Below are positions 31,924 to 40,145 of a stretch of 64,000 bases of DNA, piece after piece (position 1 is the first letter of the stretch; the number at the start of each line of letters is the position of its first letter). A program made the position numbers and the translations under genes. The stretch comes from Desulfovibrio sp. JY. Its GTDB lineage: Bacteria > Desulfobacterota > Desulfovibrionia > Desulfovibrionales > Desulfovibrionaceae. The DNA lies in the NCBI GenBank assembly GCA_021730285.1, contig CP082962.1, positions 2,542,001-2,606,000 of the forward strand. Reading direction: 5' to 3'. The notes under the pieces are model-generated. The model saw only the letters and a program-made list of their open reading frames with translations, was not told the origin of the DNA and did not search any database.

Positions 31924-33393
31924 TTAGAACTTGTAGGTCAGGCCGAAAGCGACCTTCCAGGCGTTGTTTCCGTTATCCTCGGACTGGCTGACCATACGGT
32001 GCCCCCAGACGCTCTGCTGGAAGTGGCCGTGAGCCCAACCGGTCTCCATGACAGCGGCCAAGTTCTCGTAGATCATGTACTTCGTGTCGAAGTTGAGACC
32101 CATCAAGTACTCATTGGTGGTCAGGTCGTGACCCATGGTGAAGTACGAGCTGTTGTAGAAGTAGCGGGACTCGCGGATGGCGCGCGGCGAGTTGTTGCCG
32201 TGCACGTACACGAAGGTCAGGCGGTGGGTCAGCTTCTCGATGAAGGACACGTTGTTAAGCGATGCGCCGATGCCGTAGTTGCCCACGGGGTCGGTGTACA
32301 TGTTGGAACCCTTGCCGAAGTCCTGGCCGTCGTCGAACAGGAAGCTCTTGCCCGGGCCCCACTTGGAACGCATGTAGGGCATACGCTCGGAACCGTTGCG
32401 GGTGGACTTGTCTTCACCGGTGGACCAGAAGGCGAACACCTGCGGGGTGACCACGTCGAGACCGGTGTATTCGACACCGGCGTCGATCATCCAGCCTTCG
32501 CGCTTGGCGGCCTTGTGGTCGTTCATGGCGCCGGAACCGTAGATCACGTCGCCGTAGAACTTGACCGGATCCAGGGCGGAGACTTCAAACGCGCCGCCGA
32601 CCCAGAAGTAGGGGTTCTGGTCGTTCTTCCAATAGCCCATGGTGCCGGGGTTGGCCATGTGCTGGGCACTGGCGGCGGACACCAGGGTGTTGGCGAAGCT
32701 GTTGCCCGAATCCACGGTGTCCGTGGTGTCCTTCCAGGAGTAGTCGGCGTTGCGGCCGGCCACGGCGACCATGCCCCACGGGGTGGCCTTGAAGCCGTCC
32801 ACGGTGATGGGCAGGGCCAGGAAGTAGGCGTCGAGTTCGTCAGCCTTCTGGGTGGTCGTGGTGTCGTAGGTGCGGTTGGTGTCGATCAGGCGACCGAAAC
32901 CGGCCATGACCGACAGGGTGTTCTCGATCAGAGGAGCCTTGATGACCAGAGCGGCCATGTTGTCGCTCCAGACCGGGCTGTTGTAGAACATACCGCTCTG
33001 CGGCAGGCTCACGTCCTGGAGGCCGGCGGTGACTTCAACGGCACAACCGGGCCACTTGAACTGCAGATAGGCCTGATAGACCTGGACGGCAGTGGACGGG
33101 TTGGCGGCCGTGAAGGTGCCATGGCCCCAGACGTCTTCCACCTTGATGCCCAGACGAAACTTCACGGCCTCGTTGGCGATGAAGTCGGAGCGCAGACGGA
33201 AGCGCTCCCAGATCTCGAAGGTATCCGAGGTCTTGGTGCCGGTCTTGTTCCAACCGGTATAGTTACGGTTTTGGAAAAAGTTCCCGTAGATACGCGCATC
33301 ACCGGTCATTTTGACCTCGGTGGCGGCATGGGCAGCGGCGATAGCGCCGAGGACCATGACGGCCGCCAGGGCCAAGCTCGTAAGCTTTCTCAT
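31924..33393 (-). CDS. Outer-membrane porin, Desulfovibrio type (copy 2)
   Basis: A 489-residue paralog of copy 1, with signal peptide MRKLTSLALAAVMVLGAIA...AAHA and the same mature start ATEVKMTGDARIYG. Differences cluster in a few loops (for example MLPGCDGVQ in copy 1 versus KWPGCAVE here, and VSESGNNFAN versus VDSGNSFAN). The C-terminal FKY-type aromatic end is shared. Each gene has its own ribosome site and terminator, so they can be expressed separately. Confidence 0.92.
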   Translation of the reverse strand: MRKLTSLALAAVMVLGAIAAAHAATEVKMTGDARIYGNFFQNRNYTGWNKTGTKTSDTFEIWERFRLRSDFIANEAVKFRLGIKVEDVWGHGTFTAANPSTAVQVYQAYLQFKWPGCAVEVTAGLQDVSLPQSGMFYNSPVWSDNMAALVIKAPLIENTLSVMAGFGRLIDTNRTYDTTTTQKADELDAYFLALPITVDGFKATPWGMVAVAGRNADYSWKDTTDTVDSGNSFANTLVSAASAQHMANPGTMGYWKNDQNPYFWVGGAFEVSALDPVKFYGDVIYGSGAMNDHKAAKREGWMIDAGVEYTGLDVVTPQVFAFWSTGEDKSTRNGSERMPYMRSKWGPGKSFLFDDGQDFGKGSNMYTDPVGNYGIGASLNNVSFIEKLTHRLTFVYVHGNNSPRAIRESRYFYNSSYFTMGHDLTTNEYLMGLNFDTKYMIYENLAAVMETGWAHGHFQQSVWGHRMVSQSEDNGNNAWKVAFGLTYKF

Positions 33394-33714
33394 TCTTCCT
33401 TCCTCCACAACATGCGGCTTTCGTTGGATACGAAGCAACGCGCTCACTCCATTGCTCCGGTGGCTAATCCGGAGCCTGAAGTAGCCCTCTTCTACGCTCG
33501 GGGATGGAAGATGACAAGAAGTTAATTGCCGGTATGTAATTATTTATTTTCGTGATAGTTAATGTTGCTGGAAAAATATATATTACTGTTTTTATTATAT
33601 AAAATACTGTCAACAAAAGGGGGCATGCGACACTTTAGTGATGACACAGGCGGGAAGGGCTTGCGCGGCTGGTTGCGGGCTTGGGAAAAAATGCACGGCC
33701 CCACGGGGCGGCGC
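33394..33714. other. AT-rich intergenic region upstream of porin 2
   Basis: About 320 bases with a strongly AT-rich core (33530-33610) inside GC-rich surroundings. It should carry the porin 2 promoter. A TTGACA (minus strand, 33608-33613) and a TATAAT (33594-33599) are only 8 bases apart, so they do not form one promoter. No gene seen. Confidence 0.4.
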
Positions 33715-34476
33715 CTAGGGACACCGGGCCTCGAGCCACAGGGCCGCGCCGAGGGCTCCGGTCATGTCCGGCGCGTCGGGGATCAGCGGCGCGGCGTCGA
33801 GGGTTTCGGCGAGGAGCCGGGCCACGCAGGGATTGCGGGCCACGCCGCCGACAAAGACCAGGGGGAGCTCGAGTCCCACCCGGGCCAGCATGGCCGTGGT
33901 GCGCGCGACGATGGCCCGGTGCAGGCCCAGGGCGATGTCGGCCGGGGGCGTGCCCCGGGCCATGAGCGTGGTGGCTTCGGTCTCGGCGAAGACCGTGCAC
34001 ATGGAGCCGATGACCGGAGCCTCCGGGTTGCCGGTCAGGGCCAGCCGGCCGAAGTCCTCCACCGGAACGCCGAAGACCGTGGCCGTCAGCTCCAGGAATT
34101 TGCCCGTGCCGGCGGCGCAGCGGTCGTTCATCTCGAACCGGCCGACCTTGCCCCCGGGCAGCAGCGCCACGGCCTTGGTGTCCTGGCCGCCGATGTCCAG
34201 GAGTGTGCGGGCCTGCGGGAACAGGTGGGCCGCGCCCAGGGCGTGGGCCTTGATCTCGGTGATGGTCAGGGCCTTGGGGAAAAGCTCCCGGGCCAGTTCC
34301 CGGCCGTAGCCGGTGACGGCAAGCCGGTCCGGCGCGCCGTCCGGAAACAGTTCCCGCAGCCGGGCGGCCGGGTCGTAGGTGGTGGCCAGGCGGCGGGACG
34401 CCACCGTCTCCCCGCCGCCGCGCACCACCAGTTCGATACTGCGCGAGCCGATGTCCAGGCCCGCGTACGTGTTCAC
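33715..34476 (-). CDS. BadG/HgdC-type ATP-dependent activase (reductase component)
   Basis: A 253-residue ASKHA-fold ATPase starting at GTG. It shows AGLDIGSRSIELVV (phosphate-1), TLLDIGGQDTKAVAL (phosphate-2), and Cys in RCAAGTGKF and SMCTVFAETE that bind the [4Fe-4S] cluster shared by the homodimer. Such proteins drive low-potential electrons into 2-hydroxyacyl-CoA dehydratases, benzoyl-CoA reductases or double-cubane cluster proteins. Its GTG overlaps the partner's TGA (GTGA), so the two are translationally coupled. Confidence 0.93.
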   Translation of the reverse strand: MNTYAGLDIGSRSIELVVRGGGETVASRRLATTYDPAARLRELFPDGAPDRLAVTGYGRELARELFPKALTITEIKAHALGAAHLFPQARTLLDIGGQDTKAVALLPGGKVGRFEMNDRCAAGTGKFLELTATVFGVPVEDFGRLALTGNPEAPVIGSMCTVFAETEATTLMARGTPPADIALGLHRAIVARTTAMLARVGLELPLVFVGGVARNPCVARLLAETLDAAPLIPDAPDMTGALGAALWLEARCP

Positions 34477-35750
34477 GAAAGCGTCTCCACAAAGGCCTCG
34501 ACCCGGGTCTTGAGCTGGCCCGCGTCCACCATGCCGTAATCCGTCTCGATGGCCAGGTAGGGCAGTCCGGCTGCGGCCATGGCCTTGCCGACCTTCAGCG
34601 CCTCGTGGGCGTAGGGCTGGCAGAATAAAAGCCCGTAGTGGATCACGCCGTCAGCCTTGAGTTCCTTGGCCAGGGCCGCGATGTGGTCCAGGCGTTCGGT
34701 GTTGGGCGTGAAGCAGGCGCAGTCGATTTTCATGTAGCGATCGGTGAGGGCGTCGAGCATGCCGTCCAGGTCCGTCGGCGTTTCGTCGGTGAAATCCCGG
34801 GTGTTGCGTTCGCCGATGCAGGACTCCTCGCCAACGATCACCGCGCCCGAGCTTTCGATCAGGTAGGGCAGCTTCCAGTTGGGCACGGCCATGGGACAGC
34901 CGGCCAGAAGGAGCCTTGGCGTGCCGGACGGCGCCACGCCCTGGCCGGCCTTGATGCGGGCTTCCATCTCGTCGCACAGCTCGTTAATTTTGGCGGTGAA
35001 GCGCACCGGGTCGTCATAGAAGCTGATCTGGTTGACGAGTAGGGCATCGCGCCCGGAGATGGGGGCCGGATCGGCGCTGCGCAGCCTGGCCAGGCGTTGG
35101 AGGGCCTGGCGCTTGGCGTTGACGACCTTGGTGGCCGCGGCCAGGGAGGCGGCGGTGATGGTGTTGCCGGTCAGTTTCTCCAGCGCGTCCTTGTAGCGCG
35201 TTAGCTCGGCCCGAAAGAGGTCGCGGTCGCAGGGGCCCTTGCACTGCGGCACTTCCATCACGTGCATGGGGACGTGTTCGCCAAAAGCCTCGTAGGCCTT
35301 TTTCTTGCCGTCGCAGGTGGTCTCCCCGACGATCAGGTCGCAGGACTCGGTATAGGGGCACAGCCTGGCCAGCTTAAAGCCGACAAAGGACTTGATGAGG
35401 TCGCAGGTATTGCGGGGCACCAGGGTTTCGGCCTTTTCGGTGCCGGCCTTGGCCCCGGCGCACAGCCCCACCTGGATGGCGTCGGCGGCCAGGGTGAGCT
35501 CCTCGGGCACGAACACGCAGAAGGTCCCCACCACTTTTTTCCCGGTCGCCTTGGTGTCCTGGATCTCCTTGATGCGCAGCCCGTGCACTTCGGACAGCAC
35601 GAAATCGAGGTACTCCGCGCCCTTGAGTCGTCCCTGCTGGGACAGGTAGATGTCGCCGTAAAACTTGCCCAGCACCGCCAGCAAGGCGTCGTGGGCCGGG
35701 ATGTCGAGGTCGAGACTTTCCCACAAGGCCATATGGGCCGCATCGGTCAT
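34473..35750 (-). CDS. HgdB-like single-subunit (candidate double-cubane cluster) protein
   Basis: A 425-residue member of the 2-hydroxyacyl-CoA dehydratase D-component family. Many Cys are conserved-looking: NTCDLIK, LCPYTESCDL, TTCDGKKK, QCKGPCD, AGCPM, ESCIGE, IDCACF and FCQPY. Classical dehydratases need two such subunits encoded together. Here only one is present beside the activase, as in the double-cubane cluster protein of Carboxydothermus. The substrate is unknown. GGAGG lies before the ATG; an upstream TTG in frame is less likely. Confidence 0.85.
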   Translation of the reverse strand: MTDAAHMALWESLDLDIPAHDALLAVLGKFYGDIYLSQQGRLKGAEYLDFVLSEVHGLRIKEIQDTKATGKKVVGTFCVFVPEELTLAADAIQVGLCAGAKAGTEKAETLVPRNTCDLIKSFVGFKLARLCPYTESCDLIVGETTCDGKKKAYEAFGEHVPMHVMEVPQCKGPCDRDLFRAELTRYKDALEKLTGNTITAASLAAATKVVNAKRQALQRLARLRSADPAPISGRDALLVNQISFYDDPVRFTAKINELCDEMEARIKAGQGVAPSGTPRLLLAGCPMAVPNWKLPYLIESSGAVIVGEESCIGERNTRDFTDETPTDLDGMLDALTDRYMKIDCACFTPNTERLDHIAALAKELKADGVIHYGLLFCQPYAHEALKVGKAMAAAGLPYLAIETDYGMVDAGQLKTRVEAFVETLS

Positions 35751-35959
35751 GGCTTCCTCCAAGGGACGGATTTTGATTCTCCCTCTTTACGCGGTCAGAC
35801 GCGTCGGGTGAAATCGTTAGTTCCAATGGTTCCCATATGATACTATTGTAATAAACTATTCTCGCGATGCTAAAGGAATCCGGAAAGCGGCCGAAAAGGG
35901 GGTAAGATTCGAGCATCCGGCGGGAAGCCGGACCGCAAAGCCGCCAGGGAGGGAGGCAC

Positions 35960-36370
35960 ATGGCCCAAATCGTGTATATCGACGACCATCGCCGGGCACG
36001 GGAGCCGGTACGAGGCATGGCGACGAATTTGTCGCACGGGCGGCCCCAGCTGAGCGATCGGGACTTGTGGACCAGGGATTACAGGGAATCCGACAACATC
36101 ATGTATGCGATCCTCAAGATCAAGGAGATACTCGACTATCACCTGTATTATGACGACGTCTGGCCGTATCTGCTGCTTTCGTTCCTGGAAGCCGTGCACA
36201 ACACCAATCAGGGGGACGACAAGGCGTTGCCGGGCACCGGCGCTTCGCTCAAGGACTACGTGCTTTCGGCCGTCACGCCGCAAAACAAGCGCGACCTGTC
36301 CATGGTGTTGCTTTTGACCGACCTGATCGAAAAGTCTCCGCACTACCGGGGCACCTCATCCACCTCGTAA
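35960..36370 (+). CDS. Small hypothetical protein
   Basis: A 136-residue protein without signal peptide or Cys (MAQIVYIDDHRRAREPVRGM...). Its central part (NIMYAILKIKEILDYHLYYDDVWPYLLLSFLEAVHN) looks amphipathic-helical. A strong GGGAGGGAGG site precedes the ATG. It is divergent from the HgdB-like gene, with 209 bases between. I do not recognise a family. Confidence 0.7.
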   Translation: MAQIVYIDDHRRAREPVRGMATNLSHGRPQLSDRDLWTRDYRESDNIMYAILKIKEILDYHLYYDDVWPYLLLSFLEAVHNTNQGDDKALPGTGASLKDYVLSAVTPQNKRDLSMVLLLTDLIEKSPHYRGTSSTS

Positions 36371-36520
36371 CCCGTTTTCATGACGCATGACGCATGACGC
36401 GGCCGGTCGCCCAGGCGGCCGGCCGGCGGTCCCCTCCGGGAGGGGGCGTCGCGTCTTCGGGGGCGTGGCCGTGCGCGCCGTATGAAAGCGCCTGTCGGCG
36501 CGGGCCGCGACATGGAAGCG

Positions 36521-36559
36521 GCAAGGGGGAACGCAAGCCCGGCTTGCGTTCCCCCTTGC
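36521..36559. terminator. Perfect 18-bp hairpin between convergent genes
   Basis: Stem GCAAGGGGGAACGCAAGC with loop CCG and an exact complement. It lacks a T-run on either strand, but the position between two convergent genes suggests a bidirectional transcription stop or RNA-stability hairpin. The GGGGGAAC core recalls the dispersed repeat family, but the flank is absent. Confidence 0.55.
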
Positions 36560-36655
36560 GTTTGGTTCTGCCCGTATCCGTCGAGGCGGGGAGGGCGGCG
36601 TCCGCTGGCCGTTTGCCGGGACGTGGCGCCTTGTGTCCTGCCCCATGGCGCGGCC

Positions 36656-38230
36656 CTAGGCTTTTTCGATGACGATGGCCCCCGCCGCTTCGGGGTCGCG
36701 CAGTTTGCTGTGCTTCATTCCATACATGAAATAGACGAGCATGCCGATGGCCATCCAGACCACGAGCCGGATCCAGGTTTCGACCGGAAGCCCTCCGGCC
36801 AGGTACAGGCAACTGAGGCAGCCCAGAATGGGCGTCAGCGGCATGAGCGGCGTTTTGAACGGGCGGGGCAGGTCCGGTTGCCGGTAGCGCAACACCATCA
36901 CGCCGGCGCACACGATGGCGAAGGCGAACAGGGTCCCGATGGAGACCAGTTCGCCAAGGATGCCGATGGAGAAGAAGCCCGCCGCCAGGGCCACGACCAG
37001 TCCCGTGACCAGGGTGGTCATGACCGGCGTCCCGTACTTGGGGTGTATTTTGGCAAAGGCGGGCGGCAGCAGGCCGTCCTTGGACATGCTGAAAAAGACC
37101 CTGGGCTGGCCGAGCAGGAAAACCAGGATCACGGACGTAAGCCCGGCCAGGGCGCCGAGTTTGACCAGGATGGACAGCCAGGGCATGCCGATGATGTCGA
37201 TGGCCACGGCGATGGGATCGGACACGTTGAGCTTGGTGTAGGAGGCCACGCCCGTCAGGACCAGGGCCACGAGGATGTAAAGGATCGTGCAGATGACCAG
37301 GGAGCCGAGGATGCCGATGGGCATGTCCCGCTGCGGATTCTTGGCTTCCTGGGCGGTGGTGGAGACGGCGTCGAAGCCGATATAGGCGAAGAAGACCACG
37401 CCCGCCGCGCGCACGATGCCCGAAAGCCCGAAGTGGCCGAAGTCCCCGGTATTGGCCGGAACGAACGGCACCCAGTTGGCCGGATTGACGTAGAACGCCC
37501 CGACCACGATGACGAGCAGGACGATGAGGATCTTGAGCGCCACGATCACGGCATTGACCGTGGCCGATTCCTTGATGCCCCGGATCAGGACCGCCGTCAG
37601 CGCGAGCACGATCAGGCAGGCCGGCAGGTTGAACAGGGTGGTCGCGTGGGGCAGGGTGGTCAGGTCGATGCCCGCCACCCGGAGATCCTTGGCGTAGGCG
37701 GCGATCTGGTACCAGCCCTCGGGCGTGGGCAGATGCAGCTTTTCGAAAACGGCGCCGGAGAGGTAGACGAGCTGCGTGCCTGGCGCGTCCATGAACTGGG
37801 GCGGCAGATGGATGCCCAGGCTTTTGAGGAAACTGACCATGTAGCCCGACCAGCCCACGGCGACCGTGGCGGCGCAGACGGAATATTCGAGAATGAGGTC
37901 CCAGCCGATGAACCAGGCCAGCAATTCGCCAAGCGTCGCGTAGGCGTAGGTGTAGGCGCTGCCGGCGATGGGGATCATGGAGGCGAATTCCGCGTAGCAC
38001 AGGCCCGCGAACCCGCAGGCCACGGCGGCGAGCATGAACGACAGCACCACGCCCGGTCCGGCGTAATCCGCGGCGGCCTTGCCGGTGAGGACGAAGATGC
38101 CGGCTCCGATGACCGCGCCGATGCCGATGGCGGTCAGGTTGACGGGGCCGAGAGACTTTTTGAAGCCGGTATTGGCCTTGGCCTCTGCCTGAAGATCAAG
38201 AATACTTTTTTTTCTCCACAGGTTGTCCAT
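36656..38230 (-). CDS. Amino acid permease (APC superfamily, YfnA/CAT type)
   Basis: A 524-residue cytoplasmic-membrane transporter with 12-14 hydrophobic segments. The N-terminal LGPVNLTAIGIGAVIGAGIFVLTG holds the APC family's unwound TM1 motif, and GFDAVSTTAQEAKNPQRDMP follows TM6-7. The start with AAAGGAAA upstream was chosen over longer frames. It faces the same way as ald, 436 bases downstream of it, and probably imports a neutral or cationic amino acid; alanine is an attractive guess from the neighbours. Confidence 0.93.
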   Translation of the reverse strand: MDNLWRKKSILDLQAEAKANTGFKKSLGPVNLTAIGIGAVIGAGIFVLTGKAAADYAGPGVVLSFMLAAVACGFAGLCYAEFASMIPIAGSAYTYAYATLGELLAWFIGWDLILEYSVCAATVAVGWSGYMVSFLKSLGIHLPPQFMDAPGTQLVYLSGAVFEKLHLPTPEGWYQIAAYAKDLRVAGIDLTTLPHATTLFNLPACLIVLALTAVLIRGIKESATVNAVIVALKILIVLLVIVVGAFYVNPANWVPFVPANTGDFGHFGLSGIVRAAGVVFFAYIGFDAVSTTAQEAKNPQRDMPIGILGSLVICTILYILVALVLTGVASYTKLNVSDPIAVAIDIIGMPWLSILVKLGALAGLTSVILVFLLGQPRVFFSMSKDGLLPPAFAKIHPKYGTPVMTTLVTGLVVALAAGFFSIGILGELVSIGTLFAFAIVCAGVMVLRYRQPDLPRPFKTPLMPLTPILGCLSCLYLAGGLPVETWIRLVVWMAIGMLVYFMYGMKHSKLRDPEAAGAIVIEKA

Positions 38231-38666
38231 CGCATTTCCTTTCGGGCTTTTCATGTTACATGCCTGAAGTGGAGTTCGCATGGAGCGAGAAACTGCCGCT
38301 GTATCCTCTCCTTGGGCTGCGTCTTGCAGTCGGTTTGGCGTTGTGGTTCATGGTCCCCAGCCGGTCCCGTGCAGTCCCTCAGGGCTTTTGGATGTAAATG
38401 CCGAAATGGGACGTGCAGGGACGTGACGCGTCCACGCCCGAATTGACCCGGCGGGCGTCGTGCGTCCAAAGAAGGCCTCGTCGAAGCGGCCTTATGCGGG
38501 AAGGCCCCAGGCCTGGGGCGTTTCTCCGTGTTGCGGGCGCGCCCGGAGACGGCCGCCGGCGCATCGGGGTGTTCCCGAGTGCGGACGGCGACCGCATCCG
38601 TTGGTGAGGCGCGCGCGGATATCCCGTTGTGGTTCGAAAGCGCGGCGACGCTTTCGCGCGTGGGTC
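38231..38666. other. Intergenic region without recognisable gene
   Basis: 436 bases between ald and the permease gene. I searched both strands for a sigma-54 site and for the TGGMACG palindrome found upstream of ald and saw neither. A GC-rich inverted repeat (GGCCCCAGGCCTGGGGC near 38503-38520) may end the ald transcript, but no T-run follows. Confidence 0.4.
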
Positions 38667-39779
38667 CTACAGCAGGCTTTCCACCGGGGTGTAGGGTAGG
38701 GCAAAGGCGTCGGAAACGCCCTTGAAGGTGATCTTGCCGCCCACCACGTTGGCCCCGTTCTTGATCTCCAGGCGGTCTTTCATGGCCTGTTTCCAACCCT
38801 TGGAGGCGATCTCCAGGGCGTAGGGGAGGGTGGCGTTGGTCAGCGCCATGGTGGAGGTCTTGGCCACCGCGCCGGGCATGTTGGCCACGCAGTAGTGGAT
38901 CACGCCGTCCACGACGTAGATGGGGTTCCCGTGGGTGGTGGGTTTGGAGGTCTCGAAGCAGCCGCCCTGGTCGATGGCCACGTCGACGAGCACGGAGCCC
39001 TTCTTCATGGTCCCCAGCATGTCGCGGGTGACGAGCTTGGGGGCCTTGGCGCCGGGAATGAGCACCGCGCCGATGACCACGTCGGCCTGGGCGACGAGCT
39101 CGCGCAGGGTGGCGGGGCTGGACATCAGCGGGAAGCAGTTCTTCGGCATGATGTCGCTTAAGTAGCGCAGGCGGTCCAGGTCGAGGTCCAGGATGTAGAC
39201 CTTGGCGCCCAGGCCGCAGGCCATCTTGGCCGCGTTGGCGCCGACTTCGCCGCCGCCGATGACCACCACCGTGGCCGGATCGACGCCGGTGACGCCGCCC
39301 AGCAGCACGCCCAGGCCGCCATGCTCCATCTCCAGGTACTTGGCGCCCTGCTGCACGGCCATGCGGCCGGCGACCTCACTCATGGGGGTGAGCAGCGGCA
39401 GCGAGCCGTCGGCCTTCTGCATGGTCTCGTAGGCGATGCCCACGCACTTGCTCTTGAGCAGCGCATGGGTCTGCTTCTCGTCGGCGGCGAGGTGCAGGTA
39501 AGTGAAAACGATCTGTCCCTCGCGGATCAGGTCGTACTCGGCGGGCATGGGCTCCTTGACGTGCATGACCATTTCGGCGCGGTCGTAAATCTCCTTGGGA
39601 GTGGCCACGATCTCGGCCCCGGCGGCGGCATAGGCGGCGTCCTCGAACCCGCTCCCCGCTCCGGCGTTTTTCTCGACCAGGACGGTGTGACCATGCTGGC
39701 ACATGACCTCCACGCCGGGCGGGGTCATGCAGACGCGATTCTCTTCGGATTTGATTTCTTTGAGGATGCCGACGATCAT
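38667..39779 (-). CDS. ald: Alanine dehydrogenase
   Basis: A 370-residue NAD-dependent L-alanine dehydrogenase (alanine + NAD + water to pyruvate + ammonia + NADH). Visible features are [20 protein letters not shown], the catalytic Lys in [10 protein letters not shown] (near 75), the catalytic His in TYLHLAADE (near 96), and the Rossmann [13 protein letters not shown] near 174. It links alanine catabolism to central carbon. A strong sigma-54 promoter lies 64 bases upstream, and the probable activator is the next gene upstream. Confidence 0.96.
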   Translation of the reverse strand: MIVGILKEIKSEENRVCMTPPGVEVMCQHGHTVLVEKNAGAGSGFEDAAYAAAGAEIVATPKEIYDRAEMVMHVKEPMPAEYDLIREGQIVFTYLHLAADEKQTHALLKSKCVGIAYETMQKADGSLPLLTPMSEVAGRMAVQQGAKYLEMEHGGLGVLLGGVTGVDPATVVVIGGGEVGANAAKMACGLGAKVYILDLDLDRLRYLSDIMPKNCFPLMSSPATLRELVAQADVVIGAVLIPGAKAPKLVTRDMLGTMKKGSVLVDVAIDQGGCFETSKPTTHGNPIYVVDGVIHYCVANMPGAVAKTSTMALTNATLPYALEIASKGWKQAMKDRLEIKNGANVVGGKITFKGVSDAFALPYTPVESLL

Positions 39780-39842
39780 TGTTCCATTCTCCGGATTGAG
39801 GTTGCGGGTTGCCGTCGCACGGGGTGGCGACTATTCTTAACC

Positions 39843-39861
39843 AAAGCAACTTTCTTGCCAT
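39843..39861 (-). promoter_or_regulatory. Sigma-54 (-24/-12) promoter of ald
   Basis: On the minus strand TGGCAAG-AAAG-TTGCTTT matches the TGGCACG-N4-TTGCW consensus with one change. GG and GC are exactly 10 bases apart. Predicted transcription starts near 39834, giving a leader of about 55 bases. The adjacent upstream gene encodes a sigma-54 activator. Confidence 0.88.
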
Positions 39862-40050
39862 TTTTGGAATTTTGTCGAGCGTGCCTCGAACGGGGCGATC
39901 TTTTTGCTGTTTTTCTTTTGTAATATAAAAATGGTAAATAATTCAAAGCGATTAAATCGCTCCACACTCAGGGGGGCGGGCGGCGTCGCGCGGTTGATGA
40001 CATTTTTGGGGGCAGTGCGGCGGGAGAAAAACGGAACGATCACGGAAATA

Positions 40051-40068
40051 TGGCACGCAATCGTGCCA
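40051..40068. promoter_or_regulatory. Enhancer-like palindrome 1 upstream of ald
   Basis: Perfect palindrome TGGCACGCAATCGTGCCA. It shares the plan TGGMACG-N4-CGTKCCA with palindrome 2 and is centred about 225 bases upstream of the predicted ald start site, a normal distance for a sigma-54 activator. Confidence 0.75.
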
Positions 40069-40119
40069 TTCCGCCATCAATGGAGATATAACAATAAGGA
40101 AAAATTGAAAGAAATGAAA

Positions 40120-40137
40120 TGGAACGAAAACGTTCCA
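40120..40137. promoter_or_regulatory. Enhancer-like palindrome 2 upstream of ald
   Basis: Perfect palindrome TGGAACGAAAACGTTCCA, centred 69 bases from palindrome 1 and 8 bases beyond the stop of the activator gene. The shared half-site TGGMACG suggests both bind one regulator. Confidence 0.75.
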
Positions 40138-40145
40138 GTGTTTCG

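Noticed and set aside
33594-33613. TTGACA and TATAAT as a sigma-70 promoter for porin 2
   Set aside because: The two boxes are only 8 bases apart, far from the 16-18 bases needed.
34473-35750. Classical 2-hydroxyglutaryl-CoA dehydratase
   Set aside because: Only one D-component-type subunit is encoded and no CoA-activating or glutamate-fermentation genes are linked; a double-cubane-type protein fits better, though not proven.
38231-38666. Riboswitch or sigma-54 site upstream of the amino acid permease
   Set aside because: No glycine- or lysine-riboswitch core was recognised, and no GG-N10-GC promoter or TGGMACG palindrome was found on the right strand.
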